Position numbers and translations under genes: made by a program. The notes beneath the pieces were generated by a model. It was not told where the DNA came from. It ran no database searches and worked only from the letters and a program-made list of their open reading frames with translations. A stretch of DNA of 43,392 nt from Vagococcus proximus (GTDB lineage Bacteria > Bacillota > Bacilli > Lactobacillales > Vagococcaceae): positions 1 to 43,392 of the forward strand of contig NZ_JAPDSH010000011.1 of the NCBI RefSeq assembly GCF_029143285.1, given 5' to 3'. This document shows positions 15,809 through 27,075 of the stretch, in pieces; the first letter of the stretch is position 1, and the number at the start of each line of letters is the position of its first letter.

Positions 15809-17296
15809 TTAATCCCTAATCTTGAGACCTTCATCTGTTAGCAGATAACAGGTACCGCCAAGCGACTCTATATATTTTCTATCATGAGACACACTGACAA
15901 TCGTTCCTTTAAACTCTGATAACTCTTGATATAACTGAGGATTAGTGATTGGACTTAAATTACGTGTCGGCTCATCCAAAACCAATACCTCTGCTTGGCT
16001 ATGAATCATCGAAAGTAGTAAAATTTTAGCTTGCTGACCCCCACTCAACCCGCTCATTGGTGCTAGCATTTCTTCTCGAGTGAAATTAACGTTACCTAAC
16101 ATCGTATAAATGGCTGTCTTTTCCTCTGCCTCTCCTGTACGAACCAAAAACTCACTAGCCGATTGATCCATTGGTAACACCTCTTGGTAATTTTGTGGCA
16201 TGTAACCTATCTTAGCCTTAGGTAGTTGATTGTAAATCTCTTTTAATAGTGTTGATTTACCACAGCCATTCTTTCCAGTAATCACGATTTTTTGACCCGT
16301 CAGAATCTTCAACTCAATGCCACTCGATAGGACTCCACTGTCATTTTTAAGTATTGGAACATTAATAGTTGCTAATTTCTTTCCTGCAATAATCGGCTCT
16401 GCATAGGAAAAACTAAAATAACTTTCTTTTTCATAGGCTGTAAAGCCTTTAATACTTGATTTTTCTTTTTCTAAACGTGTTCGCTGATTTTTTAAATTAG
16501 CCACTTTCTTTTGTAGACGGGGATCTGCTCTGTTCACATGTTGATGCTGATGCTCAGCTTTTTGCCAGACTTGACGCAATGCTGCTTCTCTCTCTGCCAT
16601 ATCACGATTCTGACTTTTTATCTGATGCTCTTCCTTTTCAATCCTCTCCTGTCTTCTTTTCCTATAACTCTCATAACCTTCTTTATCAAGAGTATGAAGT
16701 GGAATGTCCTTACGTCCGGCTAGTTCTACATGAAGAATAGCTGTCGCTGTTTTCTGAATGAATACTTCATCATGAGAGACATAAATAACAGGAATCATTG
16801 TGTCTTTAACAAAGCGTTCTAACCACTCAATCGCCTCAATATCAATATCATTAGTCGGCTCATCTAATAAAATCAAATCTGGTTCAACTGCTAGCATCGC
16901 TAAAAGTTGGTATCTCACTTTTTCGCCACCAGATAAGGTATTAAATAATTGCTCACTATATAAATTATCAATACCAAACTCTTTCATCGCTTTTAGCAAC
17001 GTTTCATTCCAATCCACTTCTTGAAATAAATCCATTACCCTCACAGAGTCATTCTCATTTACCTGCTGTTTGAGATACCCCATAACGGAAGCTTGACTGC
17101 TTACCTCACCTGACACTTCTATATAATCAGGTACAAATTCTTTCCCCCTCATCACTTGGAGTAACGTTGATTTTCCATTTCCCTCTTCTCCAATGATAGC
17201 TAACTTATCTCCTTTGTTGACGGTCAAATCTAAATTTCCTATTAATGTTCGACCTGTTTTTCTTTCTTGTATGGTTAGTTTTCTTAACATCATCAT
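15809..17296 (-). CDS. ABC-F ATPase (ribosome-associated, no membrane domain)
   Basis: 495 residues from ATG at 17296, with TAGGTG six bases upstream (GTG at 17305 is less likely). There are two ATPase domains and no membrane helices. The first has GEEGNGKST, LSGGEK and LILLDEPTND. The second has GKNGCGKST, LSGGQQ and VLVLDEPTRN. A charged linker lies between them (about 215-290, rich in Lys, Arg, Glu and His). ABC-F proteins bind the ribosomal E site, and several protect against ribosome-targeting antibiotics. The second Walker B continues DEPTRNLSPITN rather than DEPTNHLD. A terminator in the leader (17374-17403) suggests control by attenuation, as for several resistance ABC-F genes. A link to resistance is inferred, not shown. 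Confidence 0.88.
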   Translation of the reverse strand: MMMLRKLTIQERKTGRTLIGNLDLTVNKGDKLAIIGEEGNGKSTLLQVMRGKEFVPDYIEVSGEVSSQASVMGYLKQQVNENDSVRVMDLFQEVDWNETLLKAMKEFGIDNLYSEQLFNTLSGGEKVRYQLLAMLAVEPDLILLDEPTNDIDIEAIEWLERFVKDTMIPVIYVSHDEVFIQKTATAILHVELAGRKDIPLHTLDKEGYESYRKRRQERIEKEEHQIKSQNRDMAEREAALRQVWQKAEHQHQHVNRADPRLQKKVANLKNQRTRLEKEKSSIKGFTAYEKESYFSFSYAEPIIAGKKLATINVPILKNDSGVLSSGIELKILTGQKIVITGKNGCGKSTLLKEIYNQLPKAKIGYMPQNYQEVLPMDQSASEFLVRTGEAEEKTAIYTMLGNVNFTREEMLAPMSGLSGGQQAKILLLSMIHSQAEVLVLDEPTRNLSPITNPQLYQELSEFKGTIVSVSHDRKYIESLGGTCYLLTDEGLKIRD

Positions 17297-17373
17297 ACGT
17301 ATCACCTACTTTTCATTTTTTAGGCTGGATTTATTTAAACTTTTAACACTAAAAACGCCTCCTTGCGCACAAA

Positions 17374-17403
17374 AAAACACCTCTGCCTAAACAGAGGTGT
17401 TTT
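17374..17403 (-). terminator. Leader terminator (possible attenuator) upstream of the ABC-F gene
   Basis: A 12-bp stem (AAAACACCTCTG with its exact complement, six-base loop) is followed on minus by seven T residues. It lies about 77 bases before the ABC-F start and 180 bases after the preceding gene. It is too far downstream to be an obvious terminator for that gene and well placed for attenuation. Confidence 0.7.
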
Positions 17404-17439
17404 AAAAAATACAAGAAAAATTCCCTAGTTCTCTTTTAT

Positions 17440-17508
17440 CTATTTGTAGACACACTGACCCTGTTTATTTATAAGAATTATTTTTCTTTTAAATAATACA
17501 GTGTTCAA
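17440..17508 (-). CDS. Possible leader peptide of the ABC-F attenuator, 22 residues
   Basis: A TTG-start frame lies nine bases after AAGGAG (17518-17523) and encodes MNTVLFKRKIILINKQGQCV then YK, stopping 37 bases before the leader hairpin. Leader peptides of this size, whose translation stalls in the presence of a drug, control several ABC-F genes. The TTG start and lack of comparative data keep this tentative. Confidence 0.3.
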   Translation of the reverse strand: MNTVLFKRKIILINKQGQCVYK

Positions 17509-17585
17509 ATGCGCCAACTCCTTCAAAATTTATTTTCTTAATCTTAACAAACTTTTTTTACAAAAACAAGTCCTTTTTTAACATA

Positions 17586-18605
17586 TCAATGAATCGGACA
17601 CTCTAGGTAAAAACAGTCATACGCTAAAACATAGCTCTCACAAGGTCTTAGGGTCATTTGGTAAGTATAATTTGTCTCTTTCATCAATGCATCCAGCCAG
17701 TCATTAAATGCTCCCAGCTTCATTAATCGTTCATAATGTTCTTCTAACTCTTCTTTTATACCTGCTCTATCTGTGTATAAATCATCAAAAGTAAAATAAA
17801 GTTGTTTGCTATCTTCTTTTAATTTATCAAATATTTTTTCTGCAAGAGACCAAAATGCATCCTCACCCTTTATGTTCTTCATTAAATACAGGTGATTTTT
17901 CACACGAATCCTATCTGATTCGCATAGGAAATCTAGAACATTGTCATCTTCTTTTAGTTGTTGATCATAATAAAATAAAGCTTTTTCCTCATCACCTAAG
18001 CCTGCATAAAAATCAGCAACCTCATCTAAAGTATGAAACAGATAGTCTAGACTGTGGTCTGTACCATACAGACAATTTTTAGGGACAGCATCTAGGTAGT
18101 ATTTAAAATTCTCTTTATCTCCACGTTCCATAAGTAACTGTAACCCAACTTTATAATTGATAAAATCAGTTCCCTTACTTTCATGAGATAGCTCATTGAA
18201 CAGTATCGATAAATCAGGTGCTTCTTTCGATTTTTCTTTTAAAAGTATTTCAACCAAACCGGCCAGTTTATCGGTTCCTTTTAAGTATTCTTGATAAAAG
18301 GTATGGTATTTTCTAGCAGCATCATACTCTTCAAAATGTAAGTAAATAATCACTAATAACGCATAGCCATTAGCATTAGTAGGATCAAGATTTAGTGCTT
18401 CTTTTAATAGCGCTATCGCATCTAACATCTCATCAATTTCTGTTACAAACTGAAGATTATCTTCTACTAGAAAAGCCGCTAAATTAGTTAGGGTCAAACT
18501 GTTACGGACACAGTCTAAATTTTCTTCTAAAAGAGGTTGGACATCTCCAACTAAAGTCAATGCTTCTTTATTTCGTTTTCTTATCTCTTTCATCTTTTCT
18601 TCCAT
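17586..18605 (-). CDS. TPR-repeat protein of unknown function
   Basis: 339 residues, soluble, mostly helical. A clear tetratricopeptide-like stretch spans about residues 62-110 (EALNLDPTNANGYALLVIIY, then EYDAARKYH). Further helix pairs follow, e.g. ADFYAGLGDEEKALFYYDQQ around 210-230. TPR arrays act as protein-binding scaffolds; no enzymatic motif is visible. GAGG stands 10 bases before the ATG. The gene appears monocistronic. It might bind a partner protein, but neighbours give no clue. Confidence 0.7.
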   Translation of the reverse strand: MEEKMKEIRKRNKEALTLVGDVQPLLEENLDCVRNSLTLTNLAAFLVEDNLQFVTEIDEMLDAIALLKEALNLDPTNANGYALLVIIYLHFEEYDAARKYHTFYQEYLKGTDKLAGLVEILLKEKSKEAPDLSILFNELSHESKGTDFINYKVGLQLLMERGDKENFKYYLDAVPKNCLYGTDHSLDYLFHTLDEVADFYAGLGDEEKALFYYDQQLKEDDNVLDFLCESDRIRVKNHLYLMKNIKGEDAFWSLAEKIFDKLKEDSKQLYFTFDDLYTDRAGIKEELEEHYERLMKLGAFNDWLDALMKETNYTYQMTLRPCESYVLAYDCFYLECPIH

Positions 18606-18672
18606 CTCATTGTTACCTCTACTTTAGATTTACTGCTACTCTTCTATAATTATTAAGCTCAGCCTTGTTCCC

Positions 18673-18700
18673 TTGAAGCATTAAAAATACGGTGTATAAT
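18673..18700 (+). promoter_or_regulatory. Promoter of the small membrane protein gene
   Basis: TTGAAG, 16 bases, then TATAAT (18695-18700), which is also preceded by TG one base earlier in the extended position. Confidence 0.55.
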
Positions 18701-18767
18701 TCAAACTGTATAGCCCTTTTATAGTCACCCGTATCCCTTATAGAATACCATAAAAGGAGAACGAACC

Positions 18768-18953
18768 ATGAAAAAATTCGAAACGTACTTTACTAGGTCA
18801 CTTCCACTCGCTGGTATAGGAATTACCTGCATACTTGTGATGCTGTTTATTGGATACTATCAGGAACGTTCTCTACTGGCTTGGCTTTATTGTTTTATGC
18901 CATTTGGGATTAATTTAATTGTCTCAATTGGCTATCGACTTATAAAAAAATAA
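18768..18953 (+). CDS. Small two-helix membrane protein, 61 residues
   Basis: AAGGAG lies nine bases before the ATG. The protein has a basic N-terminus (MKKFETYFTR), a first helix around residues 12-30 (LAGIGITCILVMLFIGYY) and a second around 37-54, ending in RLIKK. It has its own promoter and shares a terminator with the GH1 gene. I recognise no family. Its size and topology would fit a regulatory or stress membrane peptide, but there is no specific evidence. Confidence 0.65.
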   Translation: MKKFETYFTRSLPLAGIGITCILVMLFIGYYQERSLLAWLYCFMPFGINLIVSIGYRLIKK

Positions 18954-18983
18954 GAAGCAGACTTAATAATAAGTCTGCTTCTT
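18952..18983. terminator. Bidirectional terminator between convergent genes
   Basis: AAGAAGCAGACTTA (18952-18965) pairs exactly with TAAGTCTGCTTCTT (18970-18983). On minus it is followed by TTATTTTTTT and ends the GH1 gene at 18996. Confidence 0.85.
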
Positions 18984-18995
18984 TACGTTATTAAA

Positions 18996-20375
18996 TTAGT
19001 TAAAACCGTTATTTTCTGATAATTCTTTGAACCAAATCCCACTCTTCTTAAGTGTACGCTCAAAGTTATTATCTAAGTCCATACGGTAGAAACCATAACG
19101 ATTTGTGTAGCCATTTAACCATGACCAACAATCGATAAATGTCCATGTATGGTAACCGAAACAGTTACTTCCTGCTTCAATTCCTTTATGTAATTCTTTC
19201 AAATGATCCATCATAAATTCAATACGGTAATCATCTTGAATTTGTCCTGATTCGTCCATGAAACGTTCTTCTTGTGCGACGCCCATTCCATTTTCAGATA
19301 CAAACCACGGAATATTTCCGTAATCTTCTTTCATCATGATGGCAACATCATAAAGAGCTTCTGGGTAAATCTCCCAACCACGGTACTCATTCATTTTACG
19401 CTCTGGCCAGATGTAAGGAATATAAAAATCAGACGGATCTGTTGCGTTCCCTACTAATTTCTCTTTAGGCTCTTGCACACGTCTTGGTTGGTAATAGTTT
19501 AATCCAATAAAATCAACTTTATTTTCAGCAATTAATTCTTTATCGCCTGCAACTGTTTCTGGTAATAAATCATTAGCCGCTAATAATTCTTTTAATTCAA
19601 CTGGGAACTCACCTAACACAACTGGGTCTAAGAAGCTCTTCGTATTTAACAAATCAGCTTGCTTCGCAGCTAATGCATCGCCCTCTGTTTCACCACGAGA
19701 ATAACAGGGTGACACGTTTAGGATGATACCAATTTTACCTTCTTGTTTAAGTTCTTTGTACGCAGCAACTGCTTTAGTGTGTGCCATAATTGTATTGTAA
19801 CCCACTTGGATTGCTTTTTTGAAATCGTGGATAGCTGGATAATGATAGCCATATAAATACCCACATTCCACATGAACGATTGGCTCATTGAACGTTGCCC
19901 ATGTATCCACTTGATCGCCAAATAACTCAAAGGCTGTTTTAGCATAAAAAGCAAAAGCATCAACTGACTCACGAGCTTCCCAACCGCCTTTTTCCATTAA
20001 CCACCACGGCATATCAAAATGGAATAAATTAATAACAGGCTTAACGTTATTTTTTAATAACTCAGCAAAGTACTCACGGTAAAATGTAACAGCTTCTTCA
20101 TTAACTGTTTTACCATCAGGCAATAGACGTGCCCATGAAATTGATGTTCTGAATGAGTTCATACTAATATCAGACATTAATTTAGCATCCTCTTTATACA
20201 TATTGTACATATTTGATGTTGTTTCAGGACCTTGATTTGGCGTAAATTTATCAGGACTCAACTCATACCATTTATCCCAAGTTGTAGGTGTTTTACCATT
20301 TTTACTACCATGACCTTCTGATTGCGGTGCTGATGTTGCAGCTCCCCATAAAAAATTTTCTGGAAATTTATACAT
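18996..20375 (-). CDS. Family 1 glycosidase with atypical phosphate-binding motif
   Basis: 459 residues from ATG at 20375 (AAAGGA eight bases upstream); a longer frame adds nine residues without a better ribosome site. It has the GH1 acid/base motif TFNEP and nucleophile motif SENGMG. The loop that separates phospho- from non-phospho-substrate enzymes reads SWLNGYTNRYG. Aligned to the LacG-type motif SWSNGYEKRYG, Ser418 and Tyr427 are kept, but the phosphate-binding Lys is Asn425. The other two GH1 enzymes in the window keep Ser, Lys and Tyr. It may therefore act on non-phosphorylated glucosides, or be a divergent 6-phospho enzyme. No transporter gene is adjacent; it is flanked by terminators and expressed alone. 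Confidence 0.88.
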   Translation of the reverse strand: MYKFPENFLWGAATSAPQSEGHGSKNGKTPTTWDKWYELSPDKFTPNQGPETTSNMYNMYKEDAKLMSDISMNSFRTSISWARLLPDGKTVNEEAVTFYREYFAELLKNNVKPVINLFHFDMPWWLMEKGGWEARESVDAFAFYAKTAFELFGDQVDTWATFNEPIVHVECGYLYGYHYPAIHDFKKAIQVGYNTIMAHTKAVAAYKELKQEGKIGIILNVSPCYSRGETEGDALAAKQADLLNTKSFLDPVVLGEFPVELKELLAANDLLPETVAGDKELIAENKVDFIGLNYYQPRRVQEPKEKLVGNATDPSDFYIPYIWPERKMNEYRGWEIYPEALYDVAIMMKEDYGNIPWFVSENGMGVAQEERFMDESGQIQDDYRIEFMMDHLKELHKGIEAGSNCFGYHTWTFIDCWSWLNGYTNRYGFYRMDLDNNFERTLKKSGIWFKELSENNGFN

Positions 20376-20580
20376 AACACGACTTCCTTTCATAACACTC
20401 ACTATTTTCTTTCTCTGTTACTATATTAACGAATAAAAGTGCTCTTGCAAAGTAAGAATTTCAAAATAGGCTAGTTTTTATATGTCATCTTAAAAACATC
20501 CGCTGCTACCACTAGCCTCAACACATAGTAAGTAGCCAAACTCATTCTTCATCATTTTTAAACTAGTTCACTAGATAGAA

Positions 20581-20606
20581 AAAGCCTCCATATGTATGGA
20601 GGCTTT
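20581..20606. terminator. Terminator of the bgl operon (after licT)
   Basis: AAAGCCTCCATA and TATGGAGGCTTT pair perfectly. On minus the hairpin is followed by TTTTTC and lies 5 bases beyond the licT stop. Confidence 0.85.
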
Positions 20607-20611
20607 CAAAC

Positions 20612-21472
20612 TTACTTATTCTTATTATCCTCAATTTCACTATATGAAATAAGCCTATTGATGTGTACAGCTAAGTAGGCTACTTCTTCATTGGCCATCG
20701 TTTTTCCATACACTTTTTCAATATAGTCTCGTACTTTTAAAGCTCCGTTCATAGCTTGAGGGTACAGGGTTGCAATCTGATTATAGAGCATATTATCTTC
20801 TTGAGTCATGAGCTCATCCGAAAAGAAACGCTCAACAAAAAATTTAACATGTGTTATAAAACGTGAATAGTGAATACTTTCCGTGTCTATATTCATACCT
20901 AAAGAATAACGCACCAGGTTAACAATACTTCCAATCATTTTTGCAGATTTTAACGCATTGCCTGTACTTTCTTCACCTGACTGAGCATTGATCAGATGAA
21001 ACGCAATATTTCCAGCCTCCTCGAAAGGTAGCCTACAATCAAAATAGTCTTCTATCAAATCTAAACAATAATGACTGACTTCTAATTCTTTAGGATAGTA
21101 ACTCGATATTTCCCAGTACACTCTATTAGTAATCGTGATTCCTTTTTTAAAACGCTCAACAGCAAAATTCAAGTGATCCATCAGCGTAAAATAAATACTA
21201 GAATTAACTTCAATATCTAATACGTCTTCCGCATGCTTAATTGTTTTTTGCGTGATTTCTAAAAATTCTTCTGGAATTGAAACTAACAGTTCAACAATTT
21301 GTTGCGCTTGGGCAGACTCGACAGGTAAGAAGACTTGATCCACATCTGATTCTAAAATCGTTTCCCCCTGTTTCTTACCATACCCAATCCCTTTACCCAA
21401 AAGTATTTTTTCTTTTCCCTCTTCCTCACCTAATATAACGCTAGAGTTTAAAACCTTTTTAATAATAATCAA
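20612..21472 (-). CDS. licT: BglG/LicT-family transcription antiterminator
   Basis: 286 residues, the usual length. Residues 1-55 are the RNA-binding CAT domain (MIIIKKVLNSSVILG, GKGIGYGKKQG). Two PTS regulation domains follow, with the conserved histidines at 100 and 159 (PRD1) and 208 and 270 (PRD2), almost the same positions as in Bacillus LicT. The protein binds a RAT hairpin in nascent mRNA and stops terminator formation; activity is set by PTS phosphorylation of the PRD histidines. It is the last gene of the bglP-GH1-licT operon, 20 bases after the GH1 gene. Its target RAT is at 24878-24906. It might also act on the RAT of the HAD gene. Confidence 0.93.
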   Translation of the reverse strand: MIIIKKVLNSSVILGEEEGKEKILLGKGIGYGKKQGETILESDVDQVFLPVESAQAQQIVELLVSIPEEFLEITQKTIKHAEDVLDIEVNSSIYFTLMDHLNFAVERFKKGITITNRVYWEISSYYPKELEVSHYCLDLIEDYFDCRLPFEEAGNIAFHLINAQSGEESTGNALKSAKMIGSIVNLVRYSLGMNIDTESIHYSRFITHVKFFVERFFSDELMTQEDNMLYNQIATLYPQAMNGALKVRDYIEKVYGKTMANEEVAYLAVHINRLISYSEIEDNKNK

Positions 21473-21492
21473 ACTCTCACCTCATTTGGAGT

Positions 21493-24794
<3,302 letters not shown>

Positions 24795-24832
24795 ATTTTT
24801 CTCCCCTTTTTAGGCTTTTAGACCAACGAAAA

Positions 24833-24883
24833 AGGACCTAAATACACAGTCCTCCCCTTGGAGAAATTGTGTATTTAGGTCCT
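24833..24883 (-). terminator. Leader terminator of the bgl operon
   Basis: On minus, a 16-bp perfect stem (24868-24883 with 24833-24848) is followed by TTTTTCG. Its first arm overlaps the RAT, the classic LicT-controlled arrangement. Confidence 0.88.
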
Positions 24884-24906
24884 GCCTGCTTTACCAGTCA
24901 CATGCC
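24878..24906 (-). promoter_or_regulatory. RAT site of the bgl operon
   Basis: The minus strand reads GGCATGTGACTG, then GTAAAG, then CAGGCAGGACC. This fits the LicT/SacY antiterminator binding pattern and overlaps the leader terminator by six bases. Confidence 0.85.
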
Positions 24907-24920
24907 TGAAATATAAAGCT

Positions 24921-24949
24921 ATTATATAAAGCCTTTTCATGATTGTCAA
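24921..24949 (-). promoter_or_regulatory. Promoter of the bgl operon
   Basis: TTGACA (24944-24949) and TATAAT (24921-24926) on minus are exactly 17 bases apart, a perfect vegetative promoter about 15 bases before the RAT. Confidence 0.85.
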
Positions 24950-24964
24950 GACTTCTTAATTATC

Positions 24965-25411
24965 TTACTTATTTTCTTTTAAATACATCTCATGAAATTT
25001 AGGATCAACCTGAGTCGTTCCTTCTTTAAAAAAGATACTTTCTGTTTCGGCTTTGGTTGCTTCTGAATAATACCACTTTTTCCATCTTAAGTAATCTAGA
25101 CTTTCTGATAAACTCGTTATCTTGTCCTCTAACTCTTTTTCTTTTTTCTTAATAAAATCATAGCGATCCTCTAAAGTACAATCCCCCTGTAAACACATTT
25201 CTATAAATAATGCGATTTGTTTCACTTCAATCCCTGCGCGTTTTAAACAAAGAATTGTATCTAAATATTGAAAATCACTTTCTAAAAAATAACGTCTATT
25301 CGCTTTATCCTTTTTTACAAAGGGAATAAGTCCTTCTTTATCGTAATATCTTAAAGTATCTGTCGATACATCATATTTTTTGGCAATTTCACCAATTGTA
25401 TAGTTTTTCAT
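24965..25411 (-). CDS. MerR-family transcriptional regulator
   Basis: 148 residues. The N-terminal winged helix reads YTIGEIAKKYDVSTDTLRYY, followed by DKEGLIPF, then a dimerising coiled coil (about 80-118, ECLQGDCTLEDR region and KKKEKELEDKITSLSESLDYL). It resembles the NmlR/AdhR-type MerR group rather than metal sensors; Cys residues are few (CLKRAG, CLQGDC). It is divergent from an SDR gene, and the shared gap holds a perfect dyad in a MerR-type 19-bp spacer (25421-25451). It probably activates the SDR gene in response to an aldehyde, drug or redox signal, and may repress itself. Confidence 0.88.
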   Translation of the reverse strand: MKNYTIGEIAKKYDVSTDTLRYYDKEGLIPFVKKDKANRRYFLESDFQYLDTILCLKRAGIEVKQIALFIEMCLQGDCTLEDRYDFIKKKEKELEDKITSLSESLDYLRWKKWYYSEATKAETESIFFKEGTTQVDPKFHEMYLKENK

Positions 25412-25420
25412 AATTCCCCC

Positions 25421-25451
25421 TTGACTTGGAGTTTACTCCAAGTGATATGCT
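25421..25451 (+). promoter_or_regulatory. MerR-type promoter with operator dyad in a 19-bp spacer
   Basis: TTGACT (25421-25426) and TATGCT (25446-25451) are 19 bases apart, the overlong spacing of MerR-activated promoters. The spacer holds the perfect dyad CTTGGAGT-TT-ACTCCAAG (25425-25442). The dyad rules out translation starts placed within it. Confidence 0.75.
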
Positions 25452-25482
25452 ACAGTATATCACAGAGAAAAGAGGAACAACA

Positions 25483-26217
25483 ATGACTACAAAACCATTA
25501 ATCGTTATCACAGGAGCAAGTTCTGGATTTGGTGCAGAAATCGCTAAATTATTTAATCAATCGGGATTTCCAATGCTCTTACTTGGACGTCGTATCGATA
25601 AAATAGAAGCCTTACCATTAGATTTTAAAAACGTTATGATAAAAAAAGTAGACGTAACAGATTTGAACCTATTTAAAGAAGCGGTTCAAGATGCAGAAAA
25701 AATTTACGGCCCTACTGATTTACTTGTTAACAATGCAGGCGTTATGCTGTTAGGTAACTTAGAAACCCAAGACCCTAAAGAATGGGAAACAATGTTAACA
25801 ACTAACGTATTGGGTGTTTTAAACGGTATGACTATTGTTCTAGAAACTATGAAACAAAATAACAGAGGGACTATTATTAATATGTCTTCCATTGCTGGCT
25901 TCAAAGCATTTACAAACCATGCTGCTTACGTGGCTTCAAAATTCGGTGTTCACGGTGCGACGGAAACAGTTCGACAAGAAGTTGCGGCTCATAATGTTCG
26001 TGTCTCTCTTGTCGCTCCAGGAGCAGCTGAAACAGAACTGTTATCTCACACCACTGATCAACAGGCCCTTTCAGATTACAACAGTTGGAAGCAAACAATG
26101 GGCGGCATCACATTAGACCCCATTCACGTTGCTCAAACTGTTAAGTTTATTTACGATATGCCACAAAATGTGACGATTCGTGAAATTGATATCTCAGCAA
26201 CTAAACAAGAAGGGTAA
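25483..26217 (+). CDS. Short-chain dehydrogenase/reductase (SDR)
   Basis: 244 residues from ATG at 25483 (AGAGGA upstream). An in-frame ATG at 25426 would lie in the operator and is rejected. It has the Rossmann motif TGASSGFG (cofactor binding), NNAG, the catalytic Ser in NMSSIAG, and Tyr and Lys in YVASK. The length is typical of classical SDRs, which use NAD(P)H to reduce carbonyls or oxidise alcohols. The Arg pair in LGRR after the second strand suggests NADP. Substrate is unknown; the divergent MerR regulator suggests induction by a reactive carbonyl or similar stress. Confidence 0.9.
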   Translation: MTTKPLIVITGASSGFGAEIAKLFNQSGFPMLLLGRRIDKIEALPLDFKNVMIKKVDVTDLNLFKEAVQDAEKIYGPTDLLVNNAGVMLLGNLETQDPKEWETMLTTNVLGVLNGMTIVLETMKQNNRGTIINMSSIAGFKAFTNHAAYVASKFGVHGATETVRQEVAAHNVRVSLVAPGAAETELLSHTTDQQALSDYNSWKQTMGGITLDPIHVAQTVKFIYDMPQNVTIREIDISATKQEG

Positions 26218-26219
26218 TA

Positions 26220-26256
26220 AAAAAACTGAACAGCCACGAGGCTGTTCAGTTTTTTT
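26220..26256. terminator. Bidirectional terminator between SDR and XRE genes
   Basis: AAAAAACTGAACAGCC and GGCTGTTCAGTTTTTT pair over 16 bp with an ACGA loop and T runs in both directions; the genes converge here. Confidence 0.88.
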
Positions 26257-26937
26257 CTATATAATATTAACCATTAGTTGTTTCTCTCGTCCTCTTAATT
26301 CCAACTTATACTTCACATGACGTTTCAGTTGCTTTAAGGATCTACTTTCATTCGGCTTCAAGTCAAATTCGGCTACCGATTTACCCGTTTCATAGTCACT
26401 AATTTTTACTTTTAATGATTCCTTATCAACTCTATTAGAATCATTAATTATCTCCTTGTCATAAAAGATACTGTTAAAAACAAAGTAATCTTCTCCTGTA
26501 GAATGCCCAATGAATTTCTCTTTATAAAAAGTAGCAGTGTGCCAGTCCAACTCATTCTCCTCCTTATTAACCATCACCATATGAACAGGTGAGAAATAAT
26601 GAAAGAAATTAGTCGACTCTTTTAATACCATTCCTAAAATAACAAAGCTGATAATCAGCGCACTTGTTAACCCTGCAATCCACAATTTTCGTTTCTTTCC
26701 TTTTCGTTGCTCCTTACTTACTTCTTGAATCATCTCTGTATCCTCTCTTAATAACGAATCTAGGGAAAGATTAAAAATATCACTTAACTCCACAATCATA
26801 TCAAGGTCAGGATAATTTCGTCCTACCTCCCAGTTTGAAATCGTCGAACGTGACACATTCAATTTATCTGCCAACTCTTGCTGTTTCATATTACTCTCTT
26901 TTCGTGCCGCACTGATACGTTTATTAATCACTGACAT
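26257..26937 (-). CDS. XRE-family regulator with a membrane segment
   Basis: 226 residues. Residues 6-60 form an XRE helix-turn-helix (QELADKLNVSRSTISNWEVG RNYPDLD). A single membrane helix at about 86-104 (LWIAGLTSALIISFVILGMV) is followed by an extracytoplasmic domain of about 120 residues (beta-rich, ending ELRGREKQLMVNII). The layout is of a membrane-tethered regulator that could sense an envelope signal. It has its own terminator, and no partner gene is obvious. Confidence 0.8.
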   Translation of the reverse strand: MSVINKRISAARKESNMKQQELADKLNVSRSTISNWEVGRNYPDLDMIVELSDIFNLSLDSLLREDTEMIQEVSKEQRKGKKRKLWIAGLTSALIISFVILGMVLKESTNFFHYFSPVHMVMVNKEENELDWHTATFYKEKFIGHSTGEDYFVFNSIFYDKEIINDSNRVDKESLKVKISDYETGKSVAEFDLKPNESRSLKQLKRHVKYKLELRGREKQLMVNII

Positions 26938-27075
26938 TTTAACGTCCTCCCTGAATCGTATTATCGGATACCTCTTTTCAAAAGTAACGCGTGTTTCTCT
27001 ATCATAAAGGAAACAGCTAAAAAAAGTCTACAAAATCTCGTGACACAATCTGTGGCATTGGCTTTATATCAAGGT

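Noticed and set aside
20376-20580. A RAT/terminator leader before the lone GH1 gene
   Set aside because: No GGATTGTTACTG-like or CAGGCA sequence and no leader hairpin with a T-tract is present on minus upstream of 20375; only a weak promoter-like pair is seen.
25426-25482. N-terminal extension of the SDR (19 extra residues)
   Set aside because: It would start inside the -35/operator dyad, before the transcript begins; the ATG at 25483 has a ribosome site and leads directly into the Rossmann fold.
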